DNA of 64,000 nucleotides from Phoronis australis. Taxonomy: Eukaryota > Phoronida > Phoronidae. A model generated the notes under the pieces. The model searched no databases. It was given only the letters and a program-made list of their open reading frames with translations, and was not told the DNA's origin. Positions within the stretch are counted from its first letter, which is position 1, and each line of letters starts with the position of its first letter. The translations under genes and the position numbers were made by a program. The stretch lies in the NCBI GenBank assembly GCA_002633005.1, contig NMRA01000013.1, positions 672,995 to 736,994 of the forward strand. Reading direction: 5' to 3'. Below are positions 1 to 10,690 of the stretch, one piece after another.

Positions 1-715
1 GCGGAAACCCAAATTTGGAGGTCCACCAAATTCGGACACCACAAAATGATATTTCGCGAGATTCGTCCAAGAATGATTTTTTTCTCTTGGAATTAATTTT
101 CAGTGTCCGAAAATCACGCGACTTTACCGTAAGGTAAAAGTACTTACATAAGTCAAATACCTACTCTAATGACCGGCGTTTTATCAATAACAAGGAATCA
201 AGGAGTTCCATCGAAATTGCGCCGGGGGAACCCTGGTGTAAAGCAGATTTCCCGCACCTCACTAGTTCAAAACACTGAGCTAACCAGCCCGAAAAACAAG
301 AATCCCGACAAGAACCCCCGGGATTGGACAGGACACTCGGGGACGGAATATCTCTCCGCACTCTGTCAGAGTGAATATGTTGAGTTCGCCAATTTCGATT
401 TTTTTCAAATTCCGTTGTGATGATTGATGATGAGTTGAAGTACCCTCAGTAATGACGGTATGTTCACGCACAGTGTGTATTTTTGCTACGTAAACGCAAA
501 TACCGTCACCCGGGTGTAATGGTACACTCGGGTGTGCCGACCCGACTACACCAACTTTAGAGGTCGTGTAAATATAAATTTACACACGTGCAAATATACA
601 CTTGGCGCATAGAAAGCGATTTGAATATAGCGGCTCAGGTGTAAAAGCACAAGTCACTCCGCGACTATTATTTCTGTGATCTCATCTCCTCTAAAGCATC
701 ACAACGTCCAATAGA
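1..715. other. No gene recognised
   Basis: Mixed-composition sequence with short overlapping open frames only. Around 490-590 there are several short T/C/G-rich half-palindromes (for example ACCCGGGTGT and ACTCGGGTGT) but no supported element. Confidence 0.5.
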
Positions 716-850
716 TCTGCTGCTGCTACCGACTGCCGTTGCTGCCGGCTGCTGCTGCTCGCGGCTGCTGCTGCTCGCGGCTGCTGCTGCTCGCGGCTGC
801 TGCTGCTGCTCGCGGCTGCTGCTGCTCGCGGCTGCTGCATGCTGCTGTTG
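716..850. repeat. GC-rich minisatellite (CTG-rich, about 14-17 bp unit)
   Basis: At least five imperfect units of GCTGCTGCTGCTCGCGG with unit length varying by one or two CTG triplets. All six frames stay open across it (Ala/Ser/Gln-rich or Leu/Ala/Cys-rich), which explains the open frames here. No flanking coding signal was seen. Confidence 0.9.
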
Positions 851-1949
851 ATGCAGGTGAAACATTCAAGGGCGGCTTTTTGTGTGACGATTCCACTCGA
901 TATATGCACCATATCTTAATAGGCATACAATTTCATCGGAACAAATCAGCTGTTTGGTTCATTTCCAAAAGTTCGCTGTTCACTTTAAGCGCTATTTCCA
1001 CTAAAGTTAGCACGCCACAAACGTGAGCCGGCCAAGCCATGTTGTGTTTACTTCACTAATGATATAATCAGTATCAGTATTTTACACACCAAAATATAAT
1101 CGAATGATCATGTTGTTGAAACAAAAACCGTGAACAATATTTCGGAAACGATCATTGATAAACGACTTACACTGATACCCTTCTAAACCGACACAATTGG
1201 GAAATCACAAATTTTTCATTCAAGTGATGATCTTGTGGGAAATTTTGTGCAGAGTGAGCTGTCAAGAAAAACGTTGCCGATGCATGCGAACTGGAAAACA
1301 CTTTCGTGACTCTGTCAAGTTACCAACAACACGGTTATTAAATCTTGCACGCTTTCATTACGACTTAGCTCCAACGGTGGTTTGTTTATTTGTTTGTAAT
1401 ACGTAAGAGCAAAATGTGTAGGCTTTAAGGAAGGCCATCTGACATTTGACAATTTTCAAACCACCATTTGTTCTTACGTTTCCATTATCGATCTTTCTTA
1501 GAATGTATACACTTGACGTTTGCAACATAGTTCCACTTGAAAAGCAATAACAATTCTTGGTGATCGATACCCAAAGCCTCAGAGCAACCCAGATTTAAGA
1601 CAATTGTTCTAAATCAATCTTCTCTTCACTAACAAGCTCAACTTGTGTTGGCTTCCCTCCAAAGTGTATGTAATACTGAGCGCATTTTTTTTCCTTCATT
1701 CGAACGCGTTGTAATTTCACATGTAGAGTTGCGTATGGTGTATATTTACGCACGGGGTAAAANTTCTTCGGGTGCGAATCGTGAGTGGCGCGTTCATTTA
1801 AACTGTTTTCGAGTACGGATCGTGTATTAGTTATGGGGTATGTACTTCTTGGATCCTTATAGCATCTTCTAACCATGTAATAAGGGTTAACAACGCGTGA
1901 GACAAGGACTTTAAACTGATGGTATCATCTAATTCCTTAAATTTTTTGC
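851..1949. other. No gene recognised; single N at 1763
   Basis: No clear repeat or coding exon. A minus-strand open frame at 1595-1876 crosses the N; its C-terminal part looks coherent (AQYYIHFGGKPTQVELVSEE) but has no family I recognise and no flanking exon. Confidence 0.4.
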
Positions 1950-3317
1950 GTTTTTTTAAAGAAGAAGTCAAATAACTCAAAAACAATAAGTCTGAGAAAA
2001 AAATTGTTACAGGTCCTTTAAAAGAATATACTTCAAAGAATCCACATGCAAAAAATCACGTCTTTTTCTCTTTCTGTTTAAAATCGCACTCCAACACGAC
2101 TGAAAATGGGTCAACATGCGCCAGATCCTCCACCTTGAAAGCAACTTCGATTTTTTTTCTCTGTATAATACCATGTCCTAAGAGACTAATACCTGTAAAA
2201 CTTCGAAGGAATTGGACCTATAACACGCCCTCTACAGGAGAAAACGTTTTTAGGCGATATTTCCGCCACCTTTAACCGGAAGTAAACAAGTTTCGGTTTA
2301 CTTGTAGCACACTTCCGATTCATTTACTGTGCCGATTCTTAGCTCTGTACGTAAAAAATTGTAGCCTCCAGAAGCATTTGAACCTTTAAATGAAAACAAA
2401 ATGGCCACCACAGTCGCAATCTTGGATCCGAATATGACGAAAAACAATAGCCTTCTAGTACTTTCGGAAGTACGTGTTATGTGTAAATTTCGCGATGTTC
2501 GGACAAAAATTGCGACCTGTATCGTGCGAACAAACAAAAAAACGAGAGCGCTCGGAGGAGCGACACTTGGCGGAATTAATCGAAAAGACGACGAGGACGA
2601 CAATCATGATGATCAAGGCGGCAATTACGAATAATACGATAACATTCATGTGACCAGCGATGAAATCAAACAGAGGGCATACAATCAGCTACAATAAAGA
2701 GCAATAGATGGCGCAACATGACGGACGAGCCATGCTTTGTTCCCACATTCCACAATAGGTGGCGCTATGCGACAGTCTGCAGAGCAACGTTATGTTTACA
2801 AATGTTTGGCATGGAATTCTACAGTCTACACTAGGACAGTGCTGACTGGGTCATGAGTCGGGGTCAACTAGGCATAACCAAAACAAGAACTGAAAGCCAG
2901 CCAGCTTCGTACTTTCATAGGTGACCGAAGGAACAACAGTATCCGAAAATCTTGAATAGTTCAAAAAGAAGACGTTGTAGCGCAAAATGGAAAATATCTT
3001 CTGGAAGCCCGTTCAAAACTCTATCTAACGTGACAGCTTGGCAAACACCCCAAAATTTTTCGAAAAATTAAAAATTTGCAAGTTTTTTATTTTGAAATTC
3101 AAAGTCAAATAACTCGAAAACGGTAAGTCTGAGAAATACGCTCTTGCAGACGCTTTGAAAGGTCATCCTTAAAGGAATCCACATGCAAAAATTCACGTCA
3201 TTTGCTCTTCCCGTTAAAAATGCGACACCAGAACGATTGAAACCGTGTGAGCATGTGCCACAGTCGCCATCTTGAAAGTGACTTCCGGTTCAATAAACTT
3301 TTATAAAAGCTTATTAA

Positions 3318-4741
3318 CCCTATCGTGTTTCTATTTACAGCAAAATCACCATATGGTGAAGACCACATTAAATTGAGAAATTCCACTTATTTTGAGTGCA
3401 TGTAAAAAAATGACCATAACTTTACTATTTGGCAAGATATTAACTTGATTTTTGGAACATATATCCGACATATGATGGTGTTCATGTAGCTGTTGACTTT
3501 ATGAGCGAAACTCATCAAATTATCAGGTAAATGCAGGTAAAGGTAGCAAATAATGTGCTTGTCAATTAAATTACGCCATTTCCATCCAAAATATTACTGT
3601 TCTTATTGTTTAGACAATAAAATAATTAATTCACAATGTTCTTCAATTCATTCTAAGAAGTCAGGTAAGTATTCACCGCATTACCAAGACAATATGTTAG
3701 ATAACAACAAGCAGGTAACAACCAAGTCAACCGGCAGAAAGATGAACACAATGTACAAGCCCAAAATCTTAGGATAATTTGGCTTGCAATAACAGTTAAG
3801 ACCAAAAACATACTCAGCAAAATGTTAAACAACAATCACAGGTTACCATTTAACCATTACCTGAAGGTAATGAGCCACAACAAACAAGTAGGTATAGGTA
3901 AGTACAGGTAAGTCATCATATTCCGAATTCACGACATTTCGAATTGTATGTAATGCATGAAATAAACTTTTACTGTCTTAGAAAATGTTACTTTTATTAT
4001 TGGCAACTACTTCATACCCATCATGATCCCAATAAAGAAAAAAAAACTTTATTTCATCAGGGCATGTTGGCTGCCATTTTGTTTCCAGTGATGTTGCAAA
4101 ATTCTGCTGGCCAAAAAGATTCGTTCCCTGAGACACCATCTCAAAAATAATATCTGGCAAAGCAGTTTGAAACAGTGAACAGGTTTGGCTGAAGGTTATA
4201 AGTCATGATTAACACTGGTTATTTCAGTAAATCCCATAAAATTATTATTGCACAAGTCCCGAGACCAATCGGCACCAAGTGCTGCTAATACTGGATCGGC
4301 AACATCGGCGATTTCATCATCGCCCTTATCCCCAGTCGACGAAACATCGTAGATATTAGCTTCAAATTTATTTTTGACAACAAGTCCTTCACAAATTCGA
4401 AGAAATTCGGCTACTTGTGCATTCGTAAAACCGCCGAAACTAGCGTCACTGTCACTGGTATAGGCGTTGTTTTCACCGGAAGCCACGAGAAATTTAAATT
4501 TTCAGAAACAAGTTAAAAAATTACCCGAAAATTACCTCAAAAAACTTCAGATTCAATTGTCAGACATCGTGAAATGTGGTAGGACGAACAGACGGATGTT
4601 TACAACGGAAATAACGTTCACTGACTCGAGAATATGCGTGAATGGACTGTAACTGTATTTATGAAGGTAAGGTTGGCCGGTTTGAGCCGGGTTGGTTGCA
4701 TACAGCAGCGGCCGGGTTTGGCCGGGTTCGTTTCGAAAGGG
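3318..4741 (-). mobile_element. piggyBac-type element, internally deleted, with TTAA target duplication
   Basis: The ends read CCCTATCG (left) and CCCTTTCG (right, reverse complement), each bordered by TTAA (3314-3317 and 4742-4745). Other units of the surrounding array carry the unbroken target (AAAAGCTTATTTAAG and AAACTTAAAACTC near 6893 and 5833), so the insertion boundaries are directly visible. The element is 1424 bp; full piggyBacs are usually over 2 kb. Its minus strand holds a transposase N-terminus (4196-4486), but no catalytic DDD core. Confidence 0.85.
4196..4486 (-). pseudogene. Truncated piggyBac-like transposase N-terminal ORF
   Basis: A 96-codon frame from an ATG 255 bp inside the element's right end. 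It has an acidic Ser/Asp N-terminus (SDSDASFGGFT) and a W-containing segment ADWSRDLCNNNFMGFTEIT, similar in layout to the region just before the catalytic core of piggyBac transposases. It stops after 96 residues, so it cannot catalyse transposition. The piggyBac identity rests mainly on the element ends; the protein match alone is weak. Confidence 0.55.
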
Positions 4742-7492
4742 TTAAACTCAACAAACACGTGACCAGTTTGAAAGCGATTGGTTTGCAAATGTGCCCTCTA
4801 CAGGAGAAAACGTTTTTGGCCATATTTCGGGGTGCGCATGCACCACTTCCAATATTTCCGCCATCATTGACTGGAAGTCAACGATTTTCTGCACACGTGT
4901 AGCACATGCGTTTTAGTATAATCGTGTCGATTTTCAGCTATGTACGTCGAAAAATGCGGCCTCTACAAGCAATTGACAGTAAAATCGGATAAAAAAAGGC
5001 CGCCACGTCCGCCATTTTGTATCCGATCATGACCAAAAACAATAGGCTTCCAGGACTTTTCGATCTACACGGCGTGAGCAAATTTCGTAAAAATGGGACG
5101 AAAATTGCGACCTGTAGAGTGCGAACAAACAAAAAAAAACGAGAGCGTTCGGAGGAGCGACACTTGACGGCATTAATCGAAAGGACGACAACGGGGAGGA
5201 CGACGACAATCATGACGATCAAGGCGGCAATAATGAATAACACGGTAACATTCATGTGACTAGCTAAGAAATCAAATAGAGATGATATTATGAACTACAA
5301 TGAAGAACAATAGATAGCGCAACATGACAGACGAGCCATGCTTTGTTCCTGCAATCCAAAATAGGTGGCACTATGTGACAGTCTGCAGAGCAAAGTTATG
5401 TTTACAATAGTATATCGCTTGGAATTCCAGTCTACAATATGACAGTGCAAGCTAGGTCAGTCGGGGGTCACAACTCTCTGTTAACTTGTACAGACATAAC
5501 CAAAACAAAGTGAACTGCCGAAAGCCAGCCAGCTGCGTGCTTGCATAGGTGACCGAAGGAACAACGGTATCCAAAAATCTCGAATAATCCAAAACGTAGA
5601 CGTCGTTGCCGTTTTTTTTGAAATTCAAAGTCAAATAACTCGAAAACGGTAAGTCTGAGAAATACGCTCTCGCAGACTTTTTGAAAGGCCATACTTTAAG
5701 GAATCCACATGCAAAAATTCACGTCATTTGCTCTTCCCATAAAAAATGCGATACCAGAACGATTGAAACCGTGTGAACATGTACCACAGCCGCCATCTTG
5801 AAAGTGACTTCCGGTTCAATAATCTTTTATAAAAACTTAAAACTCAACAAACACGTGATCAGTTTGAAAGTGATTGGTTTGCAAATGTGCCCTCTACAGG
5901 AGAAAATGTTTTTGGCCATATTTCGGGGTGCGCATGGGCCACATCCAATATTTCCGCCATCTTTGACCGGAAGTCAACGATTTTCTGCACAGTTGCAGCA
6001 CATGCGTTATAGTATAATCGTACCGATTTTTAGCCATGTACGTCAATAAATGCGGCCTCTACGAGTATTTGACTGTGAAATTGGATACAAAATGGCCGCC
6101 ACATCCCCCATTTTGTATCCGATCATAACCAAAAACAATAGCGTTCCAGTACTTCCCAATCTGCATGTTGTATGCAAATTTCGTGAAAATCGGACGAAAA
6201 TTGCAAACAGTAGAGAGCGAACAAAAAAAAATACGAAAGCACTTGGCGGAAATAATCGAAAAGAGGACGATGAGGTGACAACGACAATCATGACGATCAA
6301 GGCGGCTATTATGAATACCACGATAACATTCATGTGACTAGCGAAGAAATCAAATAGAGAGCATACAATTAACTACAATAAAGAACAATAGATTGTGCAA
6401 CATGACGGTCCAGTCTACAGTAAGACAGTGCTGGCTGGGTCAGTCTGGGTCAACTAGGCACCTAAACAAAGTGAACTGAGAGCCAGCCAGCTTCGTGCTT
6501 GCATAGGTGATCGAAGGAACAACGGTATCCGAAAATCTCGAATAATTAAAAAAGAAGATGTCGTAGCGCAAAATGGAAAATATCTTCTGAAAGCCCGTTC
6601 AAAACTCTATCTAAAGTGGTAGTTTGGCAAAATTCAAAAAAAATTTTGAGAAAATTGAAAATTTGCTGGTTTTTTTTGAAATTAAAAGGCAAATAAGTCG
6701 AAAACGGTAAGCCTGAGAAATACGCTCTTGCAGACTTTTTGAAAGGCCATACTTTAAGGAATCTACATGCAAAAATTCACGTCATTTGCTCTTCCCGTTA
6801 AAAATGCGACACCAGAACGATTGCAACCGTGTGAACATGCGCCACAGCCACCATCCTGAAAGTTACTTCCGGTTCAATAATTTTTTATAAAAGCTTATTT
6901 AAGTCAACAAAAATGTGACTAGTTTGAAAGTGATTGGTTTGCAAATGCGCCCTCTACAGGAGAAAACGTTTTTGGCCATATTTCGGGGTGCGCATGTGGC
7001 ACGTCCAATATTTCCGCCATCTTTGACCGGAAGTGAACGATTTTCTGCACACTGGTAGCACATACGTTCTAGTATAATTGTACAGCCATGTACGTCGATA
7101 AATGCGGCCTCTACGAGTATTTGACTGTGAAATTGGATACAAAAACAATAGCGTTCCAGTACATCCCGATTTATACGTTGTGTGCAAATTTCGTGAAAAT
7201 CGGACGAAAATTGCGACCTGTAGAGAGCAATCGAACAAAAAAAATACTTGCTGTCAGACCAACATCCTTGGCGGAAGAATTACACCAAGTAAAAATTAGT
7301 GACACAGCAACATACTTGGCGAAATAAATTTCGCCAAGTAAAAATACAAACTAAACTACAAGTGAGACTAACGAGATACGGAACGAAGGGGACGGAGTGG
7401 ATGGGGAAGGTGCAGGCAATACTGACACCAATGGTAGGAAACGGGTGGCCTGGTAAAGGCAGGGGAAGGGAGAGACAAGAGGAAGGGGGAAA

Positions 7493-7786
7493 TTAGGGAT
7501 GAGGTTGGAGGAAAACTGACATGCGGAGGTATCCCTTGACAGCGTCGGACTTCCAGGGGCCTATGCGTTGGATGACGGGCTCCGGGAGGCCGAGAGCGGC
7601 GGCAGAGGTGGCGTCGCCGATGCAGAAACAGTGAGACTTGTAGAGGGAGGGGTCAAGGGATGCAGAGATTATGACGGCATTGAGCTGGTGGGTGAAGAAG
7701 GAACGTGACGGGGGAGGAGTTGGCGAGACGGAAAAGGGGGCCGGACAAATGGGGGGATAAGGCCAGATAGGTCCGGAGGTGGGCAA
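7493..7786 (-). pseudogene. Tyrosine recombinase C-terminal fragment (DIRS/Crypton-like), inactivated
   Basis: Contains YKSHCFCIGDATSAAALGLP, then VIQRIGPWKSDAVKGYLR. This matches the H-x-x-R and G-R-W-x-S-x-A-x-x-x-Y-x-R signature of eukaryotic retrotransposon tyrosine recombinases, but both active-site-region arginines are changed (HSFR to HCFC; GRW to GPW). The expected upstream strand (GPLFRLANSSP) is in another frame, indicating a frameshift. No reverse transcriptase is nearby, so only this piece remains. The flanking 7380-7500 stretch is purine-rich (GGGGAAGG-like). Confidence 0.75.
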
Positions 7787-8010
7787 CAGGACACTAAGGA
7801 GAGGGAGAAAGAAAAACTAAAATACAAACAAAATCTAGTTAGGATAGAGTTGATTTTTTATGTTATCCCATTTTAGCCTACAGAATGTCATTTTTACAGC
7901 TTATTTTCAAGGCCATTCTTACCGTTCTCCCAAACCTATACCAAAAGGTTTTGAAACATGAGCTACCCTCCATCTGTTACTGCTGTCTTGAACCCAACGC
8001 AAAAATAAAC
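7787..8010. other. No gene recognised
   Basis: Short spacer without supported features between the recombinase relic and the following TIR repeat. Confidence 0.5.
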
Positions 8011-9335
8011 AAGAGCAACGTGGAGCATTGAAATACGCCCACGAATACATTGCAAGTGGTGTGCTTTTAGCGTTGTTTATTGGTCATATAAACTGCAACC
8101 AGATGGCCCAAAAATGTACAATCCATCCAAAAATGGGAAACTGTCATAGCTTCTTTCATAGAAAGCTAATATTCACCAATTTCAATGAAATCTGTCACGG
8201 AAATTCAGACAAACAAAGGAAAACAGAATAAAATGAAAACTGCCACTAAGGAGCACGGTGTTCATTGGATTTGCCTGAAAATCGTCATTGTCTGTTGTTA
8301 GCTTTATGTAAATGCAATTACTAAATTTAATAAAGACCCAGCAGTGGGTTTAGGAGATACAGCTATGGGTGCAAAACTACTATTGGAGACGCCACAGTAG
8401 TCAATGTCGTCATCGTCAACCATCCTCTTCATGCAGAGAGCATAAACGCCAATTTTCAAAACCATCCTTAGAATGATTTGGTTGATAGAGGGGTGCACAC
8501 CAAAAAACAGACTCGAAAACAGCAAAAATGACCACTAGAAGGCGCAGAATACCTAGATTCCATCCAAAAACAGAGGGATAGCGTAATCTCACCAACAGAT
8601 GCCTGTATTCAAAATTTTATGAAAATCCGTTGAGGACCCTTGAAGATACAGAGCTTAACGTAAAAAAATAAAATTGCCACCAGGGGGCACACCAGTAGTC
8701 AAATCCGTCTGAAAGTCGTCATCGTTCTTTGTTAACATCATAAAAATGCATTAAAATTTTAGTAAAGATCCTGTAGACGGTTTAGGAGATACAGCCATAG
8801 GCGCAAAAAACCAAAACTGCCACTAGGAGGCGCCACAGTCGAAATCATCGGAAAATCCTCGGCAGCCGTCCTCTTCATAGTAAGAACATAGATGCCAATT
8901 TCCACAATCATCCTTAGAGTGGTTTGGTTGATAGAGAGATGGACGACTAAAAATATACTCAAAAACAGTAAAAATGGCCACTAGGTGGCGCAAATTACGT
9001 TGAATCTGTCCGAAAACAGGTGGATAGCGTCATGTCACTAATAGATGCCTACATGCCAAATTTTATGAAAATATGCTGAAGACCTTTCAAGATAGAGCGG
9101 TAAGCGTAAAAAACTAAAATTGCCACTAGAGGGCAGACCGGTAGTCAAATCCATCCGAAAGTTCGCTCATGCCGTCCCATCCATGAAATGAGCGCATGAT
9201 TGTGCAAAATTTCATGAACATACGTTAAACGGTTTTGGAGTTAGAGCAGCGGATGCCGGACAGACGGACGCCGGACAGACACTGCCCGGACAGAGATGAA
9301 GGCATAATACGTCCACATACGTGGGCGCATAAAAA
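8011..9335 (+). mobile_element. Non-autonomous TIR repeat with CTCF-like words, copy i
   Basis: Begins AAGAGCAACG..GCATTGAAAT and ends GTGGGCGCATAAAAA; the inner ATGCGCCCAC / GTGGGCGCAT pair forms short inverted ends. The interior is a series of subrepeats, each containing a CCACTAG(N)GGC-type word (about 8533, 8674, 8819, 8977, 9121), and a GGACGCCGGACAGAC minisatellite near the end. The same order occurs at 18812-20395. No protein is encoded. The class is uncertain; I saw no clear target duplication. Confidence 0.75.
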
Positions 9336-9661
9336 TCTGGTCTCTTTCGGAGTTTTTGTGTAGTCAGTTTTCTATCAGCCTGAGGGTGACTGTCATCTTA
9401 AAGACAGCATCCAGCGGCTAACACCTTTTTGACATCAGAAATGTATGAATTGTTCATAAAAAATATTGTTTTTTCTTCTTACATACCACGGAAAGTAATT
9501 AATTGCGCTGCAAATTACACCGCTCATAATTCGTAGCCCCTTCGAGCACCCCAGAAAAAATCTCAACCGATCAGGGTTAAGTGGTTCATATGACATCATC
9601 GTGGCCATGAAATTACTGGGAAGCCACACTGCGTAACAGCTGAGTGCCATTTCTTAAACGT

Positions 9662-9960
9662 TCTGTACTTGTCGATCTCTGGGCTAAAATGCCTCTTTGC
9701 ATGGTGTGCGGGTGTAGCAATGTCAGCGACAATGGGATACATTTGCACAACTTCCCCACCGATTACGTCATGTGCCGTGCGTGAAATCGAATTGTATCCA
9801 CGACAAGGACTGGCGACAAACTTTCCCGATCAGCAAGATCTGTTTTAGGATTGGTGCAAAGCTGTACACAAAATCTACAGCTTGGCGTCGATGTGGGTAA
9901 AAATTACTCCGACTCAGAAATAGTGTCATTAAAAGTAACACTGCTCTTTGAGTAAACCAA
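9662..9960 (+). pseudogene. THAP-type zinc-finger relic
   Basis: From an ATG at about 9690 the frame reads MPLCMVCGCSNVSDNGIHLH, then NFPTDYVMCRA followed by TGA. The continuing frame reads NRIVSTTRTGDKLSRSARS. THAP domains are C2CH zinc fingers starting M-P-x-C-x-x-x-x-C with a later (H)xFP and an invariant Trp; here the TGA sits where the Trp (TGG) would be. It is probably a dead remnant of a THAP gene or P-type transposase. The second half (CxxH) is not clearly present. Confidence 0.5.
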
Positions 9961-10599
9961 TTTATTAACCGGTGTTGGAAGAATTATTGTTCTATTGCTC
10001 ATCTACTGCTAAAATTGAAGTGCGCTCTTGTGAGTCGGCGTTTTGCGATTACGTCAACTGACCTAACAGTTTCATTTGCCCCCGGTTTATCTTCAATCAC
10101 TGTTCTTTGCTGCCACGAGGTTGCATACAGTCACAACAAATTGTCGGAACTGGTTTCATTTCGTTACAAGTTATTAGCATTTTTAAGAGTAGCAAACCGA
10201 ATTTAGAACAAACTTTACTGCTTTGAGGCTGTCATCATGTCCCAAAAGAAGTCGCAAAATTTTAGTACGGCGCGTGCGCGTGTCACGAGCGTAGGCCTAC
10301 TGTTTTTCAAAATGACGAGACTTTCTTTGTTACACAACTCAAAAGGCGGAAAGTAATGCTAGAAAATGACGTTTATTAGATTATTCTCCCTTTAACGACT
10401 GGCAATGGGCAGGGTGAGTGTCCGAATTGTCTCGCTCCCAGATTAATTGCACGTACCCCGGCCGGCATCGGTCATTGGCTCTGCGATAAAAGTTTCACGA
10501 CGAGATGACTAACACAAATCATACCCAGCCTGTATGAAATTTCGTGGTTTAACAGAGCTAAATTCATAGTGTTACCTGGCTGTATTTTGGCGATTGTCT

Positions 10600-10690
10600 T
10601 CAAACAACTAGCTGACTGGTGGCTACAAAAAATCTGCAGTGTGCACTTCGACGTTTCGTGTTACTGTTCCAGCCCAGAGTATACTAGGGA
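10600..10690 (+). pseudogene. Possible second half of a THAP zinc finger
   Basis: The frame reads WWLQKICSVHFDVSCYC, resembling the C-x-x-H-F end of THAP domains (ICSxHF). It lies about 0.9 kb downstream of the N-terminal relic on the same strand. No splice evidence links them. Confidence 0.35.

Larger units (their letters stand above)
1950..7240. repeat. Tandem array of about 1.1-kb repeat units
   Basis: A partial unit (about 1950-2220) is followed by unit 1 (about 2225-3313), unit 2 (4746-5838), unit 3 (5839-6900) and truncated unit 4 (6901-7240). Landmarks recur in order: CCCTCTACAGGAGAAAA, CCGCCATCTTTGACCGGAAG, GTTATGTTTAC-type sequence, TAACTCGAAAACGGTAAG, and GCCGCCATCTTGAAAGTGAC. The period is about 1060-1140 bp once the piggyBac insertion is subtracted. 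A related fragment lies at about 40880-41165. Open frames in it (Met/Val/Ile-rich) are shared shadows and show no domain. Confidence 0.85.

Noticed and set aside
739-1026. Leu/Ala/Cys-rich protein over the minisatellite
   Set aside because: All frames are open because of the short GC-rich unit; no coding evidence outside it.
4938-6337. Membrane-protein-like ORFs repeated in the array (Ile/Val-rich start)
   Set aside because: They recur because the array unit recurs, are opposite other open frames, and are disrupted differently in each unit; no initiation or domain support.
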